Below are positions 26,279 through 33,929 of a DNA stretch of 64,000 nucleotides, piece by piece. The DNA lies in assembly GCF_036206005.1 (NCBI RefSeq), contig NZ_CP108143.1:6105501-6169500 (forward strand). Direction: 5' to 3'. The translations under genes were made by a program, and so were the position numbers. The DNA is from Streptomyces sp. NBC_00178 (GTDB taxonomy: Bacteria; Actinomycetota; Actinomycetes; Streptomycetales; Streptomycetaceae). Below the pieces are notes generated by a model that saw only the letters and a list, made by a program, of their open reading frames with translations, made no database searches and was not told the DNA's origin. Positions within the stretch are counted from its first letter, which is position 1, and every line of letters begins with the position of its first letter.

Positions 26279-27196
26279 TCAGCGCCCTGCGTGAGGTGAC
26301 GCGGCCGTCGCGGGGTGCACTGATGCCTCGTCAGGATGCAGCCAGAGGACACCGTTCGCACTTCCGGCCGGCACGGCTCCGGGGGGCGGCCAGGCGCCCG
26401 GTGCCAACTCCCGCCGCTCCGGCTCGGTCAGGCTCCTGTGATGCTCCAGCGCCCGGCCGGGAGAGAGCCGGGCCGCCGTCTCCAGCAGTCCGGGGACCAG
26501 TTCCTCGAACGCCGCCGCGTACGCCTCGTACGGCCGCCAGCCGGGGACCGCGCGGTACCCGGACGGGGCACGCACCAGGAGCGTCGGCAGCGCGTAGCGC
26601 AGATCCCCGTCGGGAGTCTCCCTGGCGGCTCCGGGATGCGGTGATCCGCCCCGTACGGACAGGACTTCGGGGACCGGTGTGCGTGCCTCCGCGCGGTCGG
26701 CGCGGACCCGTTCCAGGACCCCGGGCGAGGACGCGTCCGCCCGCAGCCGCTCCGCGTCGAGCCCGGGGACGCCCCGTACGGCCGCCGTCGCGCGTGCGGT
26801 CGTGTCGGCGGGATCACCCAGGACGAACACGCTCTCCCGCAGCCGGCGCAGTACATGCCGCGCCACCTCCTCCCCCTGGAGTTCGGCGGCGGCGGCCACC
26901 AGCGAGGAGGGCCAGGAGCTCGCCGCGACGCGCCTCAGCCGGGGCGCCCGCGGAGCGCCCGTATGGGAGCTGATCTCCTCGACGTGCCGCGCGTACCAGG
27001 CGGTCTCGGCCGCCGGGTCGGGCGCCGGGTCGTCCGTGTCGTCGAAGAGGATCGCGTACACCCGCCGCCATCCGGCCCGGTCCCCGAGTCCGGCACGCAG
27101 CCTGCGGAACACCGGCTCCGAGCCCCACGCCCAGGGGCACATCGGATCGGTGAACTCCACCACCTGCACGGGCGGTTCGCCCGGGTGGCCGGTCAC
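26279..27196 (-). CDS. DsbA family thioredoxin-fold protein, one-cysteine active site
   Basis: 305 residues. After an N-terminal strand (VQVVEFTDPM) comes CPWAWGSEPVFRRL, matching the DsbA/FrnE/2-hydroxychromene isomerase family start, but the second Cys of CXXC is replaced by Ala. The thioredoxin-like helical insertion (residues about 60-200) and the cis-Pro strand PTLLVRAPSGYRAV follow. A simple disulfide oxidoreductase role is unlikely; a glutathione- or substrate-binding isomerase/peroxidase-like role is possible. The GTG start overlaps the stop of the Rrf2 gene by 4 nt, so both are in one operon. Confidence 0.75.
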   Translation of the reverse strand: MTGHPGEPPVQVVEFTDPMCPWAWGSEPVFRRLRAGLGDRAGWRRVYAILFDDTDDPAPDPAAETAWYARHVEEISSHTGAPRAPRLRRVAASSWPSSLVAAAAELQGEEVARHVLRRLRESVFVLGDPADTTARATAAVRGVPGLDAERLRADASSPGVLERVRADRAEARTPVPEVLSVRGGSPHPGAARETPDGDLRYALPTLLVRAPSGYRAVPGWRPYEAYAAAFEELVPGLLETAARLSPGRALEHHRSLTEPERRELAPGAWPPPGAVPAGSANGVLWLHPDEASVHPATAASPHAGR

Positions 27197-27627
27197 GCGG
27201 CACCGGGTACGGGCTGTCGCGCGGCCGACCCGGCGGGCAGCAGGGAGGCCACCGTCAGCCCGCCGAGGACCGCCGCCGCGTCCGACTCGACCTGGCGCCA
27301 GACGCCCGGCAGGCCCGCGGCGGGCCCGGGGTAGTCGAGCCCCGCCAGCGACTCACCCCGGAGGGTGATCAGTTCACCGTCCACGGCACGCACGACGTCC
27401 AGCAGCGGGATCTCGTCGGCCGGCCTGCCGAGCCAGTAACCGCCCTCGCAGCCGCGCTGACTGCGCACCAGCCCGGCCTTGCGCAGCTCGCCCACCACGG
27501 ACTTGAGGAATCTGAACGGAATGTCCTGCGAAGAGGCGATGGCTTCGCAGGAGAGCGGACGGCCGGGATCACTCGCGAGCTCCAGAAGGGCGCGCGTGGC
27601 GTAGTCCGCCTTCGCGGAGATATGCAT
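27193..27627 (-). CDS. Rrf2 family transcriptional regulator
   Basis: 144 residues. The N-terminal winged helix is typical: MHISAKADYATRALLELAS, then an Arg-rich recognition helix QDIPFRFLKSVVGELRKAGLV, then the wing SQRGCEGGYWL. A single Cys in RGCEGG is present, but the three-Cys cluster motif of IscR/NsrR is absent, so a 2Fe-2S cluster is not assured. It diverges from the cupin gene, and a repeat with arms AAAGGA/TCCTTT overlaps the cupin promoter. It is co-transcribed with the DsbA-like gene. Confidence 0.85.
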   Translation of the reverse strand: MHISAKADYATRALLELASDPGRPLSCEAIASSQDIPFRFLKSVVGELRKAGLVRSQRGCEGGYWLGRPADEIPLLDVVRAVDGELITLRGESLAGLDYPGPAAGLPGVWRQVESDAAAVLGGLTVASLLPAGSAARQPVPGAA

Positions 27628-27719
27628 GCGCCCATCATGCCCCGGAGCGGGACGCCGGGCGAGGCTCGCCCGGCGGGCGGGCTCGATTCGTTGCGGGAAC
27701 ATTGCCGCAGGTGAAGCAC

Positions 27720-27761
27720 AAAGGACACCTCTTGACATCCTTTTCGCCGCGCCTCTAGCGT
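27720..27761 (+). promoter_or_regulatory. cupin promoter with overlapping AAAGGA-N12-TCCTTT inverted repeat
   Basis: TTGACA at 27732-27737, an 18-nt spacer, and TAGCGT at 27756-27761 make a good HrdB-type promoter whose start would fall at or next to the ATG at 27769 (leaderless). The inverted repeat arms AAAGGA (27720-27725) and TCCTTT (27738-27743) straddle the -35 hexamer. This is the layout of a repressor site, most likely for the divergent Rrf2 protein. Confidence 0.55.
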
Positions 27762-27768
27762 CCCTGCC

Positions 27769-28278
27769 ATGAGCGAGCCGTCGACCATCCCCGGCGAGGG
27801 GTTCCACCCTCACCTCCACGGCGCCCCCGGCAGCCCCGCGGTGCCCCTGCGCAGTCGTCTGCACCACATCCGTGCGGACGCCCTCGACGGCGACACGGCG
27901 CAGACGGGCGGTATGCGCAGATTCAGCGCCGTCAGCGGGAGGACCGTCGGCTCCGAGAAGCTGTGGATGGGGCAGACCCACGTCGCACCCTCGACCGCCT
28001 CCTCGGACCACCATCACGGCGAGTCCGAGACCGCCATCCATGTGGTCAGCGGTCACCCGGAGTTCGTCTTCGTCGACGACTCGGGGGGCGAGCCGGAGGA
28101 GATCCGGCTGCGCACCTCACCCGGCGACTACATCTTCGTCCCGCCGTTCGTGCCGCACCGCGAGGAGAACCCCGACCCGGCGGAAGAGGCCGTGGTGGTC
28201 ATCGCGCGCAGCACCCAGGAGGCGATCGTGGTCAACCTGCCGGGCCTCTACGCGCTCCCGCCCGACGGGACGCGCTGA
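27769..28278 (+). CDS. cupin-domain protein
   Basis: 169 residues, single-domain cupin. Metal ligands are visible in HHHGESETAIHVVSG (motif 1: His-His-Glu) and in GDYIFVPPFVPHREEN (motif 2, His). It resembles small metal-binding cupins with dioxygenase or sensor roles; no partner fixes its function. It is expressed divergently from the Rrf2-DsbA genes, whose regulator may control it. A predicted leaderless mRNA fits the short distance between -10 and ATG. Confidence 0.8.
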   Translation: MSEPSTIPGEGFHPHLHGAPGSPAVPLRSRLHHIRADALDGDTAQTGGMRRFSAVSGRTVGSEKLWMGQTHVAPSTASSDHHHGESETAIHVVSGHPEFVFVDDSGGEPEEIRLRTSPGDYIFVPPFVPHREENPDPAEEAVVVIARSTQEAIVVNLPGLYALPPDGTR

Positions 28279-28374
28279 CCCCCCGCTCCGCACCCCTCGG
28301 TCGGCTCCGGCGCGGGGGCGGTACTCCCAACCCGCCTGCCCGCGTCCGGAGTTCGCCGGCGCGGCCGGCGGCGG

Positions 28375-28713
28375 TCACAGTGCGTCGGGACCGCGCTCAC
28401 CCGTGCGCACCCGCACCGCCGTCTCGACGGGCAGCGCCCACACCTTGCCGTCACCTATCCTGCCCGTCCGCGCGGCACGGACCACCGCGTCCATGACCGG
28501 TTCCGCGTCGGGGTCCTCGACGAGCACCTCTATACGGATCTTCGGCACCAGGTCCACGCGGTACTCGGCTCCGCGGTACACCTCGGTGTGACCGTGCTGG
28601 CGCCCGTAACCGCTGGCCTCGGTGACCGTCATGCCGTGTACTCCGAGATCCCGCAGGGCGGTCTTGACCTCGTCGAGGCGGTGCGGCTTCACGACCGCGG
28701 TGATGAGCTTCAC
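28375..28713 (-). CDS. glnK: PII nitrogen regulatory protein
   Basis: 112 residues, full-length PII. The T-loop GRQHGHTEVYRGAEYRVD contains Tyr51, the adenylylation/uridylylation position, and the B/C-loop signature GRIGDGKVWALPVE is present. PII proteins bind ATP/ADP and 2-oxoglutarate and plug the ammonium channel. The GTG start overlaps the amtB stop by 4 nt (GTGA), the classical amtB-glnK coupling. No glnD follows, unlike the usual streptomycete amtB-glnK-glnD cluster. Confidence 0.9.
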   Translation of the reverse strand: MKLITAVVKPHRLDEVKTALRDLGVHGMTVTEASGYGRQHGHTEVYRGAEYRVDLVPKIRIEVLVEDPDAEPVMDAVVRAARTGRIGDGKVWALPVETAVRVRTGERGPDAL

Positions 28714-30032
28714 GGGGCGGTGCTCCTGTTCCTGGAGAGGGGTGCGGAGTGGCCCGGAGCGAGCGACGCGGCATGCCCGGGACCGCCGTGATCGTAGGCG
28801 CTCTCCGCGTGCACCGTCTGGTCCAGGCCCGTGAGTTCGTCGTCCTCGGAGGCACGCACCCCCATGACCGCGTCGATCGCCCTGCCGATCCCGTACGTCA
28901 CCAGGAACGTGTACGCGGCCACCGCCAGGACGGCCACGGCCTGCCGTGCGAGCTGGCCCGCCCCGCCGCCGTAGAACAGCCCCTCCGCGCCGCCGGTCAT
29001 CGCGGCCGTCGCGAACAGGCCGACGAGGAGGGTGCCGACGACGCCTCCGACGAAGTGCACGCCGACGACGTCCAGCGAGTCGTCGTAGTCGTAACGGAAC
29101 TTCCACGCCACCGCGTAGGAGCAGACCACACCGGCCACGAGACCCACGGCGGCGGCGCCGAGGACGCCGACGGTGCCGCAGGCGGGTGTGATGGCCACCA
29201 GCCCGGCGACGACCCCGGACGCCGCACCGAAGGTGGTCGGATGGCCGTCGCGCCGCTGCTCGACGAAGAGCCAGCCGAGCAGGCCGGTGCACCCGGCGAC
29301 CAGGGTGTTGAGGACCGACGCGGCCGCCAGCCCGTTGGCGCCGAGGGCCGAGCCCCCGTTGAAGCCGAGCCAGCCGAACCACAGCAGGCCGGCGCCGAGC
29401 ATCACCATCGGCAGGTTGTGCGGCCGCATGGCGTCCTTCTTGAAACCGATGCGCGGTCCGATCACCAGGGCGAGGGCGAGGCCGGACGCCCCGCAGGCGA
29501 TCTCGACGACGAGGCCGCCGGCGAAGTCCAGGGCGCCGAGCGAGTCCCTGATCCATCCGCCCGTCCCCCACACCCAGTGGGCCACGGGAACGTATACGAG
29601 GAGCGTCCACACCGGCACGAACACCAGCCACGCCCCGAACCTCATGCGGTCCGCGACCGCCCCGCTGATCAACGCCGCCGTGAGGATCGCGAAGGTGAGC
29701 TGGAAGGTGGTGAACAGCAGGGTGGGTACGCTGCCGGTCACGTCGTCGGGGCCGATGCCGGCCAGGCCCACCTGCCCGAGACCGCCGATGAGCCCGCCGA
29801 ACACGTCGTCGCCGAAGGCCAGTGAATAGCCGGCGACCAGCCAGACGACGGTGACCAGCGCGATCGACACGAAGCTCATCATCAGCATGTTGAGGACGCT
29901 CTTCGTGCGGACCATCCCGCCGTAGAACAGGGCGAGGCCCGGTGTCATCAGCAGGACGAGAGCGGTGGCGGCGAGCAGCCAGGCGGTGTCGCCTGTGTCG
30001 AGGCCCGCCGAGGCCAGGGGCACGGCATTCAA
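28710..30032 (-). CDS. amtB: ammonium transporter
   Basis: 440 residues with eleven predicted transmembrane helices. Signatures: TPGLALFYGGMVRTKSVLN, the actinobacterial-looking FKKDAMRPHNLP and DDSLDVVGVHFVGG. The second pore histidine is His326. The first member of the twin-His pair is Glu177 (FAGGLVVEIACG) instead of His, as in yeast Mep1/Mep3 and, I believe, in many actinobacterial Amt proteins. The cytosolic C-terminal tail is long and His/Ser-rich. Co-transcribed with glnK and preceded by GlnR-like half-sites. Confidence 0.9.
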   Translation of the reverse strand: MNAVPLASAGLDTGDTAWLLAATALVLLMTPGLALFYGGMVRTKSVLNMLMMSFVSIALVTVVWLVAGYSLAFGDDVFGGLIGGLGQVGLAGIGPDDVTGSVPTLLFTTFQLTFAILTAALISGAVADRMRFGAWLVFVPVWTLLVYVPVAHWVWGTGGWIRDSLGALDFAGGLVVEIACGASGLALALVIGPRIGFKKDAMRPHNLPMVMLGAGLLWFGWLGFNGGSALGANGLAAASVLNTLVAGCTGLLGWLFVEQRRDGHPTTFGAASGVVAGLVAITPACGTVGVLGAAAVGLVAGVVCSYAVAWKFRYDYDDSLDVVGVHFVGGVVGTLLVGLFATAAMTGGAEGLFYGGGAGQLARQAVAVLAVAAYTFLVTYGIGRAIDAVMGVRASEDDELTGLDQTVHAESAYDHGGPGHAASLAPGHSAPLSRNRSTAP

Positions 30033-30089
30033 GAGGGTTCCCTCCTCGGGGAGGCGTGGGGGACGGCCCTGAGAGGGTCGCGGGCGCTC

Positions 30090-30127
30090 GTTTCACCGAG
30101 GACGCCGTCAGGTTTCCGGCGTGTTTC
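30090..30127 (-). promoter_or_regulatory. GlnR-like operator: four half-sites at 11-bp spacing upstream of amtB
   Basis: On the minus strand, GAAAC occurs at 30123-30127, 30112-30116 and 30090-30094, and a degenerate GCGTC at 30101-30105. The starts are exactly 11 bp apart, so each pair has a 6-nt gap. This matches the GlnR consensus geometry (gTnAC-n6-GAAAC-n6). The region is 58-95 bp before the amtB start. Binding was not tested. Confidence 0.65.
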
Positions 30128-30292
30128 ATTGCGGCGAGGTGACCGAATCCTCACGGTGGACACACCCCAGGGCTCAGGTGCCGTACGGGAGGGGCGATCG
30201 AGGCCGGCCGGACCTGCGCGCACCGGTCGCGGCGTGAGGCTCATGTCGCATTTCCGCCAGCCGCGGCGTCCGCCGTGCCCGATCCTGGATAC

Positions 30293-31834
30293 ATGCACAC
30301 CGACACCGAGCGCTGCGTGCGAGCCGTGCAGTCGAAGGACTCCCGATTCGACGGCTGGTTCTTCACCGCCGTCCTGACCACCCGCATCTACTGCCGGCCC
30401 AGCTGCCCGGTCGTGCCGCCCAAGGTCCGGAACATGACCTTCTACCCCAGCGCCGCCGCCTGCCAGCAGGCCGGCTTCCGGGCCTGCAAGCGCTGCCGCC
30501 CCGACACCAGTCCCGGTTCCCCGGAGTGGAACGCCCGCGCCGACTCCGTGGCCCGTGCCATGCGGCTCATCCAGGACGGGGTCGTCGACCGGGAGGGCGT
30601 CACCGGGCTCGCCTCACGGCTCGGCTACTCCACCCGGCAGGTCGAGCGCCAGCTCCTCGCCGAACTCGGCGCGGGCCCGCTGGCGCTGGCCAGGTCGCAG
30701 CGTGCCCAGACCGCCAGGGTGCTCATCGAGACGACCGCGCTGCCGATGGCCGAGGTCGCCTTCGCCGCCGGGTTCTCATCCATCCGTACGTTCAACGACA
30801 CCGTCCGCGAGGTCTTCGCGCTGGCCCCGGGCGAACTGCGCGCCCGGGCCGGACGCGGGGTGAGCGAGCCCCGGACCCCAGGCGTCATCGCCCTCCGGCT
30901 GCCGTACCGCGCCCCGCTCAACCCCAGCAACCTCTTCGGCCACCTGGCCGCGACCGCCGTGCCCGGGGTCGAGGAATGGCGCGACGGTGCCTACCGCCGC
31001 ACGCTCACGCTCCCGCACGGGCACGGCATCGTGGCGCTCACCCCGCGCTCCGGGCACATCGAGTGCAGGCTTTCCCTCACCGACCCCCGCGATCTCGCCC
31101 AGGCCATCAGCCGGTGCCGCCGCCTCCTCGACCTGGACGCCGATCCCGTGGCCGTGGACGACCAGCTGCGTGCCGATCCGCTGCTCGCCCCACTGGTGGA
31201 CGCGGCTCCCGGCCGCCGGGTGCCGCGCACCGTCGACGCGGCGGAGTTCGCCGTACGCGCGGTGCTCGGCCAGCAGGTCTCCACGGCCGCGGCCCGGACC
31301 CACGCGGCCAGACTGGTCCGCGCCCACGGGGTGCCGGTCGACGACCCCGAAGGCGGGCTGACCCACCTCTTCCCGGCCGCCGACGCGCTCGCCGGACTCG
31401 ACCCCGAGGCGCTCGCCCTGCCGCGCAGCCGCCGCACCACGCTCACCACCCTCGTGCGGGCGCTCGCGGACGGGTCACTGCACCTGGGGGAGGGCACCGA
31501 CTGGGACAGGGCCAGGGCGGAGCTGACCGCGCTCCCGGGGTTCGGTCCCTGGACGGTCGAGGTGATCGCCATGCGTGCCCTCGGGGACCCGGACGCCTTC
31601 CTCCCCACCGACCTCGGCATCCGCAGGTCCGCCGCCCGCCTCGGCCTGCCCTCGACCCCGGCGGCCCTCACCGCCCGCGCCGCCCGGTGGCGCCCCTGGC
31701 GCGCGTACGCCGTGCAGTACCTGTGGACCGTCGACGACCACCCGATCAACCACCTGCCCGCCCGGGAGCGGGAGGAGCGACCCGTGACCGCCGCGCGGGC
31801 GGAACCTGTGACCGGCGCAAGGACGAACTCGTGA
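30293..31834 (+). CDS. Ada-AlkA fusion: methyl-phosphotriester sensor/AraC activator plus 3-methyladenine DNA glycosylase
   Basis: 513 residues. Domains in order: Ada zinc-binding domain with the four Cys at 34, 38, 65 and 68 (Cys38 is the methyl acceptor); AraC-type helix-turn-helix (residues about 75-170); AlkA N-terminal domain; HhH-GPD glycosylase (LPGFGPWTVEVIAMRAL, with catalytic Asp in PTDLGIRR). It combines adaptive-response activation and base excision of alkylated purines. Start at ATG 30293; a GTG at 30275 is a weaker alternative. The 3' end runs into a 23-bp repeat block leading to ogt. Confidence 0.9.
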   Translation: MHTDTERCVRAVQSKDSRFDGWFFTAVLTTRIYCRPSCPVVPPKVRNMTFYPSAAACQQAGFRACKRCRPDTSPGSPEWNARADSVARAMRLIQDGVVDREGVTGLASRLGYSTRQVERQLLAELGAGPLALARSQRAQTARVLIETTALPMAEVAFAAGFSSIRTFNDTVREVFALAPGELRARAGRGVSEPRTPGVIALRLPYRAPLNPSNLFGHLAATAVPGVEEWRDGAYRRTLTLPHGHGIVALTPRSGHIECRLSLTDPRDLAQAISRCRRLLDLDADPVAVDDQLRADPLLAPLVDAAPGRRVPRTVDAAEFAVRAVLGQQVSTAAARTHAARLVRAHGVPVDDPEGGLTHLFPAADALAGLDPEALALPRSRRTTLTTLVRALADGSLHLGEGTDWDRARAELTALPGFGPWTVEVIAMRALGDPDAFLPTDLGIRRSAARLGLPSTPAALTARAARWRPWRAYAVQYLWTVDDHPINHLPAREREERPVTAARAEPVTGARTNS

Positions 31835-31880
31835 CCGCCGTGAGGACGAACCCATGACCACCGTGAGGACGAACCCATGA
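31808..31880 (+). repeat. 23-bp tandem repeat forming overlapping 8-codon mini-ORFs between the Ada-AlkA and ogt genes
   Basis: Units begin at 31808, 31831, 31854 and 31877, exactly 23 bp apart (GTGACCGCCGTGAGGACGAA-type). Each unit supplies a GTG/ATG start, a GAGG- or AAGG-like Shine-Dalgarno for the next unit, and an in-frame stop 27 nt later. The frames overlap by 4 nt: the last 8 codons of Ada-AlkA end at 31834 within GTGA at 31831; a GTG mini-ORF (31831-31857) ends in ATGA; an ATG mini-ORF (31854-31880) ends in the ATGA of the ogt start. Because 23 is not a multiple of 3 the frame shifts each time. Predicted peptides are 8 residues (such as TTVRTNP after Met). A translational relay is inferred. 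Confidence 0.75.
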
Positions 31881-32395
31881 TCACCGCATCCACGACGACA
31901 CGGGCGCACACCGTCGTCGACAGCCCCTACGGGGCGCTCACCCTGGTCGCCACGGACGGGACGCTCTGCGGCCTCTACATGACCGGACAGCGGCACCGCC
32001 CGTCCGAGGAGACCTTCGGCCTGCCGGACCCCCGGTCCTTCGGGGAGGCGATCGCCCAGCTGGAGGCCTATTTCGCGGGCGAACTGACGGAGTTCGACCT
32101 GCCGCTCCGACTGGAGGGAACCCCGTTCCAGCGCAGCGTGTGGGCCGAGCTCGCACGGATTCCGTACGGCGAGACCCGCTCGTACGGCGAACTGGCCGAC
32201 ATCCTGGGCAAGCCCGGCGCGTCCCGCGCGGTGGGCCTGGCCAACGGGAAGAACCCGGTCGGGATCATCGTCCCCTGCCACCGGGTCATCGGCGCCTCGG
32301 GGAGCCTCACGGGGTACGGCGGCGGGCTGGAACGCAAGCAGCGGCTGCTGGCCTTCGAGAGGGGCGCGGAGACCGAGGCACCGGTGCTCTTCTGA
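31877..32395 (+). CDS. ogt: methylated-DNA--protein-cysteine methyltransferase
   Basis: 172 residues. The active-site motif PCHRV places the suicidal methyl acceptor at Cys134, preceded by the helix-turn-helix arginine region ELADILGKPGASRAVGLANG and followed by the asparagine-hinge equivalent YGGGLERKQRLLAFE. It directly removes alkyl groups from O6-guanine. The start ATG overlaps the stop of the preceding 8-codon mini-ORF by 4 nt, so its translation is probably coupled to the Ada-AlkA gene. Confidence 0.9.
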   Translation: MITASTTTRAHTVVDSPYGALTLVATDGTLCGLYMTGQRHRPSEETFGLPDPRSFGEAIAQLEAYFAGELTEFDLPLRLEGTPFQRSVWAELARIPYGETRSYGELADILGKPGASRAVGLANGKNPVGIIVPCHRVIGASGSLTGYGGGLERKQRLLAFERGAETEAPVLF

Positions 32396-32540
32396 GCCCG
32401 CAGGCGGGCCGGGCGGGCGGGCGGCCGGCGTGACGCGCGGCCCCCGCACCGCCGCTCCCGCCAGGCCTCCCGCGCCGCCGGGCCGCTCCCGCCGGGCCTC
32501 CCGCTCGGTGCGGCCCACCCGCCCCGGTCCTCGCAGCCGC

Positions 32541-33122
32541 TCAGCCGGTGAAGATCTCGACCACCGACCAGATCGCCAGCCCGAGCATGCACACACCGCC
32601 GATGCGCTGCACCGTCTTCAGCGGGACCCGCTTGGCGATGAAGCGGCCGGCCAGCAGCGCCAGCGCCGACACCGACATGAGGGCGGCGGCCGAGCCGATG
32701 GCCGTGGACCAGGCCCCGTTGCTCGCGGCCAGGTTCGCCGTCGTGATCTGCGTCAGGTCGCCCCACTCACTGATGAACACCGCCATGAACGCCGTCGAGT
32801 AGACGGGCCAGAAGCCGGTGACCGTCTTGATCTCCTCGTCCTCCTCGTCGCCACCGCTGCCGCGCAGCAGCATGAAGGCGCCGAAGGCGAAGAGGACCGC
32901 CGAGACCAGCCTGACGACCCAGTCGGGGAGCAGGCCGATCAGCCCGCCCGCGCCCACCGCGATGGCGACGTGCACGATGAAGGCGGACGAGGTGCCGAAC
33001 CAGACGTAGAGGGGACGCATGCGTGTGCCCATGGCCAGCGACGCGAACATCGTCTTGTCGGGGAGCTCCGCGAGGAAGATCAGCCCGAAGGCGGTGACGA
33101 TCGCCAGGAGGTCGAGATGCAT
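32541..33122 (-). CDS. TMEM165/GDT1 family manganese transporter (predicted exporter)
   Basis: 193 residues with six predicted transmembrane segments in two inverted halves. Each half carries the family signature: FLAELPDKT (E-x-P-D-K-T) in helix 1 and ISEWGDLTQ (E-x-G-D) in the second half, with an acidic GGDEEDEE loop between them. Bacterial members export Mn2+ (MneA/YebN-like roles). Riboswitch control upstream supports manganese. Start at ATG 33122; the predicted leader is long (over 200 nt) and contains the riboswitch. Confidence 0.85.
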   Translation of the reverse strand: MHLDLLAIVTAFGLIFLAELPDKTMFASLAMGTRMRPLYVWFGTSSAFIVHVAIAVGAGGLIGLLPDWVVRLVSAVLFAFGAFMLLRGSGGDEEDEEIKTVTGFWPVYSTAFMAVFISEWGDLTQITTANLAASNGAWSTAIGSAAALMSVSALALLAGRFIAKRVPLKTVQRIGGVCMLGLAIWSVVEIFTG

Positions 33123-33237
33123 TCCGGGTGGCTTTCTGTGAGAGCCGGGCCCGGGTCTTCCGCGAAGTGCCGTACGGGCTTTTCGGAGGACCACTCGGCC
33201 CGGCATGACCGCAGCGCCCGCAGGGCGCGGGCGTGTC

Positions 33238-33348
33238 ATACCTGACCGAAGGTCTCGCCCACCCGTAAGCATCTACGAGCCCGGCCACCGGGAACCCGAA
33301 GGCTCCAGTGTGTCGACGACCGGTTTGCGGGGCTACTCCCCTTCGCAG
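33238..33348 (-). ncRNA. yybP-ykoY (manganese) riboswitch candidate
   Basis: Minus-strand motifs in order: AAGGGGAGTAG (33333-33343), a variable stem, TCGTAGATGC, and GGTGGGCGAGACCTTCGG near 33243-33262. The conserved bases AAGGGGAGUAG and GAGACCUU match the two halves of the yybP-ykoY aptamer that senses Mn2+. The following gene is a GDT1-type Mn transporter, a standard genomic partner. A GCGCCC/GGGCGC stem-loop (33214-33228) lies between the aptamer and the ATG and may belong to the expression platform. A TAGTGT -10-like hexamer lies upstream. Confidence 0.8.
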
Positions 33349-33437
33349 CCGTCAACACTACCCCATCCGAGCTGCGGGAACGCGGGCCGGTACAGTCCTG
33401 CGGTGATCATCGCCGAAGACATCCGGAGCGTCCCCGC

Positions 33438-33839
33438 ATGACCCGCCGCCCCCGCAAGCCGGCCGGTACGGGCCCGTCGAAGCCCACCGTCAGCGTGTGC
33501 CGGGGCTGCTGCTGCGGCACGGCGAAGATCCCCGGCGTGGACCACGCCGGTCAGCTCGCGCGCCTGCGCGAGGGCGTCGGCGGCGCGGCCACCGTGCGTG
33601 CCGTGAAGTGCCTGGACGCCTGCGAGCACGGCAACGTCATCGTGGTGCAGCCCTCGGCCGAGGGCCGGCTGGCGGGTGGCCGTCCGGTCTGGTTCGGGCT
33701 CGTCAACGACCCCCGGGCCGTTGACGACATCGCCGTCTGGGCGGGCGCCGGCGGACCCGGCGTCGCGGAGGCGCCGGAGATCCTCGACCTGTACGCCTTC
33801 AGCCCGTCGCGCCGGGTCCGGGCGGGCCTGGACGACTGA
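33438..33839 (+). CDS. thioredoxin-like [2Fe-2S] ferredoxin domain protein
   Basis: 133 residues. The four cluster cysteines are in VCRGCCCGT and KCLDACEHGNV (C-x-G-C pattern and C-x3-C), as in thioredoxin-like ferredoxins. The C-terminal segment WAGAGGPGVAEAPEILDLYAF is family-typical. Role likely in electron transfer or cluster supply; no operon partner gives the reaction. Its promoter region is shared with the divergent Mn riboswitch transcript. Confidence 0.8.
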   Translation: MTRRPRKPAGTGPSKPTVSVCRGCCCGTAKIPGVDHAGQLARLREGVGGAATVRAVKCLDACEHGNVIVVQPSAEGRLAGGRPVWFGLVNDPRAVDDIAVWAGAGGPGVAEAPEILDLYAFSPSRRVRAGLDD

Positions 33840-33929
33840 GCGGAGCGCAGGCACCGTACGGACGGGCCCGGGCGGCTGACCGGGTCGCAGCGCGCCCGGA
33901 CCGCAGGGGCGGCGCCGCGCCCGCCCGCC

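Noticed and set aside
28279..28374. Possible glnD or other gene after glnK
   Set aside because: Only 96 nt separate glnK and the convergent cupin gene; no frame of useful length.
32396..32540. Gly/Arg/Pro-rich stretch between ogt and the Mn transporter as a small gene
   Set aside because: Low complexity with direct CCCGCC repeats and no start/ribosome-binding context; treated as gap.
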